From JBBIRM01 sp964517975 (GTDB lineage Bacteria > Desulfobacterota > BSN033 > UBA1163): a stretch of DNA of 14,718 bases. The notes under the pieces were generated by a model. The model worked only from the letters and a program-made list of their open reading frames with translations. It was not told the origin of the DNA and did no database searches. The stretch spans positions 1 to 14,718 of the forward strand of contig CAZFDM010000078.1 in the NCBI GenBank assembly GCA_964517975.1, given 5' to 3'. The translations under genes were made by a program, and so were the position numbers. Positions 6,919 through 14,161 of the stretch are shown here, one piece after another; position 1 is the stretch's first letter, and each line of letters starts with the position of its first letter.

Positions 6919-7294
6919 ATGATGAAATCCTTACTTTTTCTATTATTGGGATTGGTCGCTGGGACATTTAGTGGACTGATCGGAATAGGCGGTGGAACAA
7001 TTATTGTGCCTGCATTGGTATTTTTATTCGGTCTCACACAACATCAAGCCCAGGGCACGACCTTGGCATTGCTGCTTGGCATTGCTGGTACCACCCATTG
7101 GCTTTCTTGCAGCGTGGACATACTATAAGCAAGGTTATGTTGACCTGAAGATAGCCTCCCTAATCTGTATTGGTTTCTTTTTTGGGGGTCTGCTTGGGGC
7201 AAGGGTTGCGACGAAGTTATCCAACATTACATTAGAAAGGGTGTTCGGAGTGGCATTGTTTCTGATCTCACTGAAGATGATCTTTGCAAAATAA
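6919..7294 (+). pseudogene. TauE/SafE family half-size membrane transporter, frameshifted by a 13-bp duplication
   Basis: The first frame (6919 onward) reads MMKSLLFLLLGLVAGTFSGLIGIGGGTIIVPALVFLFG, the typical TauE/SafE N-terminus with its glycine-rich GIGGG loop, then goes out of frame at the QGTTLALL block. The rest (PPIGFLAAWTYYKQGYVDLKIA, then two more membrane helices) continues in another frame to TAA at 7294. The cause is visible: CTTGGCATTGCTG occurs twice in tandem at 7062-7074 and 7075-7087. Deleting one 13-bp copy restores a ~120-residue protein reading TTLALLVPPIGFLAAW, which is the family motif. Relatives export sulfite, sulfonates or related anions. As sequenced the product would stop at 7128. 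Start: ATG at 6919 after GGGAGGG (6906-6912). Confidence 0.88.
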
Positions 7295-7406
7295 TAATCC
7301 TAAAAATTGGCTGAAGAGAAACCCATATCGACTCTCTTTTTAATAGATAGGGCTCTCTTTAAAATCCCTAAGTGGGTAATGACCCCCTATTTCTAAGGAG
7401 AAGAAA

Positions 7407-8816
7407 ATGATTAAGACACCCAGTGCAAGTTATAGCATTATCATGCGGGTTGAGCTTCTGACCAGACCCGGGATGCTTGGGAAGGTGACCTCTGCCATTG
7501 GAAAGGCAGGTGGGGACATTGGTGCTGTGGATATCGTGGGGTTCAAGAAAGACATCACGATTCGAGATATCACGGTCAGTGTTGCAGACATTCCAATGGG
7601 CGAGAGAGTGGTTGAGCAGGTGAAGCGAATCAAAGGAGTCAAGGTGGTCAGTGTGACGGATCGGACCTTTATGATCCATCAGGGAGGAAAGATTGAAATA
7701 AAGAATAAGATTCCACTCCATTCACGGGAAGAACTTTCCATGGCCTATACGCCTGGAGTTGCAAGAATATGCACCGCCATTCATGAGGACCGAGAGAGGG
7801 TATATGATCTAACGATTAAAAAGAATACCATTGCTATTGTTACAGACGGGACGGCCGTCTTAGGGCTCGGGGATATTGGTCCGGAGGCTGCGATGCCAGT
7901 CATGGAAGGGAAGGCAATGCTCTTTAAGGAGTTTGGAGGGGTGGATGCCTTTCCCATCTGCCTGAATACAAAGGATCCGAAGGAGATCGTTTCTGTGGTC
8001 AAGTCGATTTCGCCTGGGTTTGGTGGCATCAATTTGGAAGACATTTCTGCTCCCCGTTGTTTTGAGATCGAAAGACGATTAAGAAATGAACTGGATATTC
8101 CTGTCTTTCATGATGATCAACATGGAACCGCCGTGGTGATCTTGGCAGGATTGATTAATGCCTTGAAGGTCGTCCATAAAAAGTTGGAAAATATCCGAGT
8201 CGTGGTTTGCGGTCTGGGTGCAGCCGGAATTGCCTCGATACGGCTTCTCTTTTCTACAGGAGTAAGGCAAATTATTGGATGCGACCGAAGTGGTATTCTC
8301 TATAAGGGTCGAAAGGAAAACATGAACCCCATCAAGGCACTCATCGCAGAAAATACAAACCCGGAAAGGATTCGAGGACCTATTTCAAAGGCCATGAAGG
8401 GAGCAGATGTCTTTATTGGTCTTTCTCAACCGGGGGTAATCACCTCAGGGGATATTAAGAAGATGGCTAAGAATCCAATCGTTTTTGCAATGGCAAACCC
8501 TGATCCTGAGATCATGCCAGAGGAGGCAGGGAGATACGCAAGGGTTATTGCCACCGGGAGATCTGATTATCCCAATCAGATTAATAATGTCCTCTGCTTT
8601 CCAGGGCTTTTTCGTGGAGTTCTGGATTGTGGTGCGAAAGAGATAAACGATGAGATGCTCTTTGCTGCAGCCAATGCCATTGCCCATATCGTTACGGAAA
8701 ATGAGTTAAGTGAGGATTACATCATCCCCAGTGTTTTGAATCGAAAGGTTGCTGAAAAAGTAGCCCATTCGGTGATGGAGACAGCCATCCAGACCGGGGT
8801 GGTTAGAAAAAGATAG
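7407..8816 (+). CDS. NAD(P)-dependent malic enzyme with N-terminal ACT domain
   Basis: Malic enzyme oxidatively decarboxylates malate to pyruvate and CO2. In this 469-residue protein, residues ~11-88 form an ACT domain (RVELLTRPGMLGKVTSAIGKAGG, 14-36), which usually binds amino acids or other small effectors, so allosteric control is likely. The catalytic part starts near 100: Y114 in AYTPGVA, the general-base lysine K169 in MEGKAMLFKEFGG, metal ligands E211-D212 in LEDISAP and D236 in FHDDQHGTA, the dinucleotide loop GLGAAGIA at 269-276, and RSDYPNQINN at 385-394. The cofactor preference cannot be fixed from sequence alone. AAGGAG at 7395-7400 sits 6 nt before the ATG. The stop is TAG, showing that TAG is an ordinary stop codon in this genome. 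Confidence 0.95.
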   Translation: MIKTPSASYSIIMRVELLTRPGMLGKVTSAIGKAGGDIGAVDIVGFKKDITIRDITVSVADIPMGERVVEQVKRIKGVKVVSVTDRTFMIHQGGKIEIKNKIPLHSREELSMAYTPGVARICTAIHEDRERVYDLTIKKNTIAIVTDGTAVLGLGDIGPEAAMPVMEGKAMLFKEFGGVDAFPICLNTKDPKEIVSVVKSISPGFGGINLEDISAPRCFEIERRLRNELDIPVFHDDQHGTAVVILAGLINALKVVHKKLENIRVVVCGLGAAGIASIRLLFSTGVRQIIGCDRSGILYKGRKENMNPIKALIAENTNPERIRGPISKAMKGADVFIGLSQPGVITSGDIKKMAKNPIVFAMANPDPEIMPEEAGRYARVIATGRSDYPNQINNVLCFPGLFRGVLDCGAKEINDEMLFAAANAIAHIVTENELSEDYIIPSVLNRKVAEKVAHSVMETAIQTGVVRKR

Positions 8817-8855
8817 ATGGGCTCTGGTCGTGAAGTTTAAAATGAGGACATTGGG

Positions 8856-9533
8856 ATGAGGATTTTATTGGTTGAAGACGACCGGGGAATCACCCAATTT
8901 GTTAAGAAGGGGTTATTGGAAAATTCTTATTCCGTAGATGTCGCCTATGATGGTGAAAAGGGATTATATTCAGTCCTCCACGAAAATTATGATTTGATCA
9001 TCCTTGACATCATGCTTCCAAAATTAGATGGAAGGGTTATCTTAAAAGAGATGAGATCGAAAGGAATCTTAACCCCTGTGATCTTTTTGACAGCCAAGGA
9101 TTTAGAAAAAGATATCGTCGAGGGATTGAGTTTAGGTGCAGACGATTATCTGATCAAGCCCTTTTCTTTCAATGAACTGCTGGCCAGGATTCGAGCTATC
9201 CTTAGGAGAACAAAAGAGATAAAGTCTCCATCTATTTTACAGGTTGCCAACTTAACCTTAGAAATTGAGGGTCATCGAGTTTTCAGGGATAAGATCAGAA
9301 TTGAACTGACTCCCAAAGAGTATGCCCTTCTTGAATTTTTTATGAGACACCCAGGCCAGATCATCACAAGAACGATGATCTCTGAAAAGGTCTTTGACTA
9401 TCATTTTGATACTTCCACGAATGTCATTGATGTCCATGTCTCCCATTTAAGAAATAAGATTGATAAGGATTTTGAACCCAAACTTCTCCATACCGTGAAG
9501 GGGGTAGGCTATGTCCTGGAAGAAAGGGGTTAA
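8856..9533 (+). CDS. OmpR/PhoB-family response regulator
   Basis: 225 residues in two domains. The receiver domain (1-~118) has the acidic pair D8-D9, the phospho-acceptor D51 in LIILDIMLP, T79 and K101 in IKPFS. The winged-helix DNA-binding domain (~127-223) includes LTPKEYALLEFFMRHPGQIITR, the recognition-helix region NVIDVHVSHLRNKID, and the wing KLLHTVKGVGYVLEERG. All phosphorylation residues are intact. GAGGA at 8844-8848 precedes the ATG. It overlaps the kinase gene by 23 bp, so the two are co-translated. It resembles CusR/IrlR-type regulators, but no metal-resistance gene is nearby. The 11-bp repeat array after the kinase gene is a plausible binding site. Confidence 0.96.
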   Translation: MRILLVEDDRGITQFVKKGLLENSYSVDVAYDGEKGLYSVLHENYDLIILDIMLPKLDGRVILKEMRSKGILTPVIFLTAKDLEKDIVEGLSLGADDYLIKPFSFNELLARIRAILRRTKEIKSPSILQVANLTLEIEGHRVFRDKIRIELTPKEYALLEFFMRHPGQIITRTMISEKVFDYHFDTSTNVIDVHVSHLRNKIDKDFEPKLLHTVKGVGYVLEERG

Positions 9534-10938
9534 ATTTTACCGAAGAACGGACTTCAAGTTGACCCTTTGGTACATCCTTACTTTTTTGGTATCCACCTTG
9601 GTCATTTGTGGATTCCTCTATCTTCGCCTAAGGCATCAACTCATTAAAGAGATCGATCAGTTTCTTCTTGACGAGACGACTGAAATGGAAAGGGTGTTAT
9701 CCCAGAAACCAGAAGAGGTCCATTTTCTGATAAGATTTGAAGATGAAGTAATGGTGAGGAAGTATTATCCATTTTTTTTCCAAATTTTGAACCAAGAAGG
9801 GAAACCTCTCTATATTTCGAAAAAGTTTGGAGAGTTGGGATATGTTGTTCACGATGAAGTGCTGGCCAATGCCAAAAAGGGGAGTGAGACTCGAGAGAGA
9901 TTTGTTTCTCCGAGAAGGAGAACCCCTTATCGAATTATAAGCACCCCTGTTTATAAGAATGGGACGCTTCACGAAATTATCCAAGTTGGAACCCATCTTC
10001 ATTTTTTGAGGAAGAACTTAGTCCATTTTAGAAATAATATATTGGTTGCCGCTATGATCGTGTTAGTGCTCGGAGCACTTGGAGGGTGGGCTTTGGCAAG
10101 GAGATCCCTCTCTCCAATTGGGTATATTGCCACAAAGGCCCAAAGCATTACTTCAGAGAACCTAAGCGAGAGGCTGGAGGTAAGGGGGACAGATGATGAG
10201 ATGGACAATCTTGTCAAGACCATTAATGGGATGATTGCCAGACTGGAAGGATCGTTTAAGCGAATGGCGGAATTTACTGCAGATGTTTCTCATGAGTTAA
10301 AGACCCCGATTTGTGCCATGCGAGGCGAAGCAGAGGTTCTCATCTCTAAAGCAAGATCTCAAGAGGATTATCAGGAGGGATTGGCACATTTTATAGAGAG
10401 ATTTGACTACCTGAATAGGATGATTAATGATTTAGTTCTTCTTTCCAAATCCGATTTTTCACAGGAAGAACTGAAAATGTCTCCCCTTCGATTAGACCTT
10501 CTCATTCAAGATCTCTATCACCTCTTCAAAGTTATTGCTGAGCAGAAGGGAATAGATATGTCCCTGGATGATATGGAAGGGGTTATGGTGAAAGGAGATA
10601 AAGTTCGCCTTCAGCAACTCTTTACCAACCTGATTGACAATGCCATCAAATTTACACCAGAAAAGGGTTCGATTAGGCTCTCTCTTAAAAAGGATGAGGA
10701 TGAGGCCATGGTCAGAATAATGGATACAGGAATTGGTATTCCCAAGGGAGAGCAAGAGAATATTTTTAAGAGATTCTATCGTGTGGATAAATCTCGATCA
10801 AAAGAAACCGGTGGGGTAGGGTTAGGCCTCAGTATTGCTCAGTGGATCGCCCAAGCCCACCATGGGAGAATTGAAGTAGAAAGCGAATTGAATTGCGGTT
10901 CGACCTTTACTGTATACTTGCCTTTGCATAAACCCTAA
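9511..10938 (+). CDS. Membrane sensor histidine kinase, partner of the preceding regulator
   Basis: The 475-residue kinase is arranged as membrane helix 1 (~17-38), an extracytoplasmic sensor segment (~40-172), membrane helix 2 (~174-195), HAMP linker (~196-248), dimerisation/phosphotransfer domain, and ATPase domain. The phospho-accepting H261 lies in FTADVSHELKTP. The ATPase N-box is NLIDNAIKF (373-381), the G1 box DTGIGI (405-410), the F-box FKRFYRVD (419-426) and the G2 box GGVGLGLSIA (434-443), so it should be active. It looks like a CusS/heavy-metal-sensor subfamily kinase in layout, but the sensor segment has no obvious metal-ligand cluster. The start at 9511 follows AAGGGGG and lies inside the regulator gene. 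Confidence 0.96.
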   Translation: MSWKKGVKFYRRTDFKLTLWYILTFLVSTLVICGFLYLRLRHQLIKEIDQFLLDETTEMERVLSQKPEEVHFLIRFEDEVMVRKYYPFFFQILNQEGKPLYISKKFGELGYVVHDEVLANAKKGSETRERFVSPRRRTPYRIISTPVYKNGTLHEIIQVGTHLHFLRKNLVHFRNNILVAAMIVLVLGALGGWALARRSLSPIGYIATKAQSITSENLSERLEVRGTDDEMDNLVKTINGMIARLEGSFKRMAEFTADVSHELKTPICAMRGEAEVLISKARSQEDYQEGLAHFIERFDYLNRMINDLVLLSKSDFSQEELKMSPLRLDLLIQDLYHLFKVIAEQKGIDMSLDDMEGVMVKGDKVRLQQLFTNLIDNAIKFTPEKGSIRLSLKKDEDEAMVRIMDTGIGIPKGEQENIFKRFYRVDKSRSKETGGVGLGLSIAQWIAQAHHGRIEVESELNCGSTFTVYLPLHKP

Positions 10939-10990
10939 ATCTTCATCTTGACCTTAAGAAATCTTCATCTTTATTTAATCCTAAATTAAT
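10936..10990 (+). promoter_or_regulatory. Array of five 11-bp direct repeats, candidate response-regulator operator
   Basis: Five consecutive 11-mers can be laid out without gaps: TAAATCTTCAT (10936), CTTGACCTTAA (10947), GAAATCTTCAT (10958), CTTTATTTAAT (10969), CCTAAATTAAT (10980). They share a TT(C/A)AT-like core in the last five positions; the first and third share AAATCTTCAT exactly. OmpR/PhoB-family regulators bind direct repeats in 11-bp register, so this is a good candidate site for the regulator encoded just upstream. A further ATCTTCAT at 10989-10996 and possible -10 boxes (CATAGT at 10994 or TATACC at 11007) follow. No strong -35 box is seen, as expected for an activated promoter. 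The binding role is inferred. Confidence 0.55.
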
Positions 10991-11013
10991 CTTCATAGTT
11001 TATCAGTATACCA

Positions 11014-11226
11014 ATGAGAGTCTGTAAGATGCAGATTAATTTCCCTTTAAAGCCTTTAATTATGTTGGGAGTAGTGGCGATGCTGCTTCTTCTCTATATC
11101 TCATCTGACCAGAGGTATCTTGGCGATATCCAAGGCTTTAAAGATGGTTACTCTCGTTTTTACTATACGGCAAATTCCCTTGAGCGGACTGATTATCAAT
11201 TTTTTGCTTGGGCTTTCACCAATTAG
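11014..11226 (+). CDS. Small hypothetical membrane protein (N-terminal part of a TAG-interrupted frame)
   Basis: I do not recognise this 70-residue ORF. It has one strong membrane helix (residues ~13-29, PLIMLGVVAMLLLLYIS) and then a polar, aromatic-rich tail (QGFKDGYSRFYYTANSLERTDYQFFAWAFTN). The ATG at 11014 has no Shine-Dalgarno sequence and may lie upstream of the transcript start; ATG at 11029 is an alternative. It ends at TAG 11224-11226, but the same frame then stays open to 11460 and encodes another membrane helix, so it may be the front part of a broken gene. It sits between the repeat array and the glycosyltransferase, where the operon's first gene would be. Confidence 0.45.
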   Translation: MRVCKMQINFPLKPLIMLGVVAMLLLLYISSDQRYLGDIQGFKDGYSRFYYTANSLERTDYQFFAWAFTN

Positions 11227-11460
11227 ACAAATTCTTTTTCTTTTAGGTTCCCCCTTTGGATTTTGCCAGAGGCTATACCGTTTACTCTAATAGCGAGTAG
11301 GCCATTCAAGATAAATTGCCCAAATACAGCCATTTATATTGCCATTGCAATGGGACTTCTTATGCTTGTATGGAATGGGCTGTGGTATTTCTTGCGCCAT
11401 TCAAAACTGTTTGCCCAGTTACGAGAGAGAAAGGTATTCAGAAACCATGGGATCCTTTGA
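11227..11460 (+). pseudogene. Same-frame continuation after TAG, small membrane protein remnant
   Basis: Directly after the TAG at 11224-11226 the same frame continues for 77 codons. It encodes a polar stretch, then a clear membrane helix (AIYIAIAMGLLMLVWNGLWY) and a basic tail (FLRHSKLFAQLRERKVFRNH), ending in TGA at 11458-11460. Its end overlaps the start of the next glycosyltransferase by 14 bp, as in a coupled operon. The possible starts of its own are a TTG at 11263 and an ATG at 11350, both without a good ribosome binding site. Together with 11014-11226 it would form a ~148-residue protein with two helices. A degraded gene is the simplest reading; two separate small proteins remain possible. 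No family is recognised. Confidence 0.4.
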
Positions 11461-13051
11461 ATTTAAAAGATATTATTTTCTTATTTTATTATCTTTGGGC
11501 ACCCTTATTTTTTTATTTCAACTTGGGGCCAGAGACCTCTGGGAGCCTGACGAGACGCGTTATGCAGTGGTGGCAAGGGACATGAGAGAAAATGGAAATT
11601 GGATCTTACCCCACCTCAATGGGAAGATCTATGCAGAAAAACCACCTCTCTATTTCTGGCTGGTTAACTTCTTGGTTTTCTTTTTGGGTGAAGATTCCGA
11701 GTTTGCAAACCGCCTTCCTTCTGCATTGGCAGGGCTTATTACTATTCTCGTTACTTTTCTATTTGGGGAGAGGCTCTTTAATGCCCGGGTTGGGTTTCTA
11801 TCCGGTTTGGTACTGGCCACCTGTTTCTTCTTTCCGCACATCTCCCGGTGGTTGATGTTGGATTCTCTGTTTACGCTCCTTTTCCTATTGGCACTCTATT
11901 GTTTTTACCTTGGCTATGAGAATGAGGAGGTTCGACGAAGGCAGTATCTTTTGGCAGGACTTTTTATTGGACTTGGAGTTCTGACAAAAGGCCCCATTGC
12001 CTATCTCTCGCTTCCTATCTTTTTCATCTTTGCCCTTACCCAAAAGCAGATCAAAAAGTTCTGGAATCGGAACCTCCTCCTGGGATTTCTCCTTTCCTTG
12101 GTGGTTGTTTTCATCTGGCTAATACCAGCGTGCTGGATGGGAGGGGAAGATTATATAAAAAGAATCGTTTTCGGACAGGCTATCGGGAGGCTGGCTGGAA
12201 GTGGAAGACATTTCCATTCCAAGTCATTCTTTTTCTATTTTATTCGATTACCAATAGAGTTTTTGCCCTGGACGATCTTTCTGCCGTCCGCCATCCTATT
12301 CGGACTGCTGAAGGGGAAGAATAAAGAATTTCTATTTATTTCCATCTGGTTCATTTTTGTCTTCCTCTTTTTCACCTTTTCCAGGGGAAAGAAGGACAAT
12401 TACATCCTTCCGCTTTATCCGGCTGTAGCGATGATGGTTGGGGTTCTTTGGGATTCTCATATCTGGTCACGAGAGGAAGGAAAAGGGTTCTTTTTGGGAT
12501 ATATTTTTATTATCCTCGCGGTTCTTGTAGGCTTGGTCCTATTTTTAACTGGGGTTCCGCAAAAATATTACCCTGCCTTAACCGCTTTTCACTCTACGCT
12601 CCTTTACGCCCTTCTCTATTTATTGGTCGGGTCGTTCCTTTCCTTTTTTTTCTTTTATAAGAAAAGGGGATGGGCTTCGTTCATTAGCTTTGTGGTCACC
12701 TTTACTGTTTTGCATCTTCATCTCTCTTATTCACTTTCTCCAAAATTAAACGCTCAGAGATCGATGAAAGCCTTTTCAGAAAAAGTTCTCTCAAGAATGG
12801 AAGAGGGAGATGAACTCAAAATGTGTTTATTCCGCTCACCGGGTTTGCTCTATTACACCCGAAAGCCTTTGATCGAAGAGATATGGGAGAAAGGACGTTT
12901 TTTTGAGGTGTTGCAGTTGCCCCAGCGGGTATTTATTGTGATTCAAAGAGGAGATCTGGATCAGTTGAAAAGAGATTTACAGATTGAGATCGCCCCAATT
13001 GAACAGATGCGGGTTTGGCACTGGGATCTCACATTGATCTCAAATAGGTGA
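11447..13051 (+). CDS. ArnT-like (GT39/GT83-type) membrane glycosyltransferase
   Basis: 534 residues with about a dozen hydrophobic helices. The first periplasmic loop carries the ArnT/PMT-type signature: DLWEPDETRYAVVARDM at 30-46 with acidic D35-E36, then NWILPHLNGKIYAEKPPLYFW at 51-71. GVLTKGPIAYLSLP follows later. Family members move a sugar from a polyprenyl-phosphate carrier onto lipid A, other lipids or proteins on the outer face of the inner membrane. The acceptor and sugar here are unknown. The frame is open upstream to 11339, but those residues look non-coding (and clash with a better membrane frame), so I use ATG 11447, with AAAGGT 11 nt before it. The end overlaps or abuts the phosphoesterase start. 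A second paralogue begins at 14162. Confidence 0.9.
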   Translation: MGSFEFKRYYFLILLSLGTLIFLFQLGARDLWEPDETRYAVVARDMRENGNWILPHLNGKIYAEKPPLYFWLVNFLVFFLGEDSEFANRLPSALAGLITILVTFLFGERLFNARVGFLSGLVLATCFFFPHISRWLMLDSLFTLLFLLALYCFYLGYENEEVRRRQYLLAGLFIGLGVLTKGPIAYLSLPIFFIFALTQKQIKKFWNRNLLLGFLLSLVVVFIWLIPACWMGGEDYIKRIVFGQAIGRLAGSGRHFHSKSFFFYFIRLPIEFLPWTIFLPSAILFGLLKGKNKEFLFISIWFIFVFLFFTFSRGKKDNYILPLYPAVAMMVGVLWDSHIWSREEGKGFFLGYIFIILAVLVGLVLFLTGVPQKYYPALTAFHSTLLYALLYLLVGSFLSFFFFYKKRGWASFISFVVTFTVLHLHLSYSLSPKLNAQRSMKAFSEKVLSRMEEGDELKMCLFRSPGLLYYTRKPLIEEIWEKGRFFEVLQLPQRVFIVIQRGDLDQLKRDLQIEIAPIEQMRVWHWDLTLISNR

Positions 13052-14109
13052 TGACGATGATGATAAAAAACCGTTCATTATTTTGGTTTTTTTTCTCAAT
13101 CTTCTTCATATCCATTGCCATTCTTTGGTGGGTTGTCCTTGGATTTCTCCGGGATTTTCAAAGCATTCCCCCCCATCACCTGATCGGGAACAGACCTTCC
13201 AGCGTGGCGGCAATAAAAGAGAAAGATTTCCCTTTCTCCTTTCTGGTCATTGGAGATACGCATGGAAGTGAGACCGCAGAAACTCTGATCGACATGGCCG
13301 TGAAGAAAGGGAGTCCTTCCTTCATGGTTGTTTTAGGGGATTTTGTCAGGAAGCCCGATATCTGGAACCATCGTTTCTTTCTGACAGAGATGACTGCTGA
13401 AATCAAGCCTCCTTTTCCTGTTTTCTTGGTCGCCGGAAATCATGATATTGATTATACCGGTTCAAAGATAAAGGAAAGTGACCGAGGGGTAACTTCGGAG
13501 ATTTATGAATCTCTTTATGGGTCAAGAAATTTTGATTTTGTCTTTAACGATTGTCTGTTTATCATCTGCGGGGTTGATCTAAAATTTCCAGCCCTCTATT
13601 TAGACTACCTTCGTCAGACATTGAATAATCATGGCAAAGGGAGAAAGCATATTTTTGTCTTTATCCACTATCCACCGAAAGGATTGGCCGAACATATCGA
13701 AGGGTCCCTTCCCATTCTAAGAGAGGAGGAGTTCTTCACTTTGATAGAGGACCATAAGGTGACCGCTTGCTTTTTTGGAGATTATCATGGCCATTGGAGA
13801 GGGCAACGCAAAGGGGTTAACCTTATTGTTTCAGGCGGCGGGGGGCGTTTGAAGCGATCACAACCGGAATGGGGGAAGTTCCATCACATCTTGAAGATTA
13901 CCGTTGAGCCGCAGAAGTTTGTTGAAGAAGTAATCACGATTCAGGAACAATTTAAGTTAGAGGATGCATTTGAAGAGTGGATTTTTACAAATATTTTTCC
14001 TGTATTGGGAACCTCAGCCAGAGTTTATTATCTAATCTTTGCCGGTTTTACAATGGTCGTCGGATACTGCCTATTAAAACTTACCAAAGCCATCCTACCC
14101 CGAAGTTGA
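13051..14109 (+). CDS. Membrane-anchored calcineurin-like metallophosphoesterase
   Basis: About 352 residues. A membrane helix near 10-33 anchors the protein, and a second lies near the C-terminus (~326-345, VYYLIFAGFTMVVGYCLLKL). Between them is a metallophosphoesterase domain with the metal-binding motifs in order: GDTHG (~68-72), LGDF (~95-98), GNHD (~129-132), FIHYPP, and GDYHGHWRG. These bind the di-metal centre that hydrolyses phosphomonoesters or diesters. The active site probably faces the periplasm. Starts are crowded: GTG 13048, ATG 13051 (TGATG with the preceding stop), ATG 13057 and 13060. AGGTG at 13046-13050 best suits ATG 13057. Lying between two ArnT-like genes, it may act on a lipid-linked phosphate or sugar phosphate of the same pathway; this is inference. 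Confidence 0.88.
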   Translation: MTMMIKNRSLFWFFFSIFFISIAILWWVVLGFLRDFQSIPPHHLIGNRPSSVAAIKEKDFPFSFLVIGDTHGSETAETLIDMAVKKGSPSFMVVLGDFVRKPDIWNHRFFLTEMTAEIKPPFPVFLVAGNHDIDYTGSKIKESDRGVTSEIYESLYGSRNFDFVFNDCLFIICGVDLKFPALYLDYLRQTLNNHGKGRKHIFVFIHYPPKGLAEHIEGSLPILREEEFFTLIEDHKVTACFFGDYHGHWRGQRKGVNLIVSGGGGRLKRSQPEWGKFHHILKITVEPQKFVEEVITIQEQFKLEDAFEEWIFTNIFPVLGTSARVYYLIFAGFTMVVGYCLLKLTKAILPRS

Positions 14110-14161
14110 AATAATGCAGACACTGGTTTAATATAGGATAGTTTTTAAAGATGGAATAAAG

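Noticed and set aside
7332..7360. Direct repeat CTCTCTTT (7332-7339 and 7353-7360), 21 bp apart, upstream of the malic enzyme gene
   Set aside because: The shared core is only 8 bp of low complexity, so chance is a sufficient explanation.
11224..11226. Pyrrolysine decoding of TAG in the small membrane ORF
   Set aside because: TAG ends the malic enzyme and M28 peptidase genes normally, no pyl genes are in the window, and a nonsense mutation explains the data more simply.
11339..11446. N-terminal extension of the first ArnT-like protein
   Set aside because: The 36 added residues are cysteine-rich and non-membrane-like, while another frame over the same bases encodes a convincing membrane helix. 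ATG 11447 begins right before the expected first helix.
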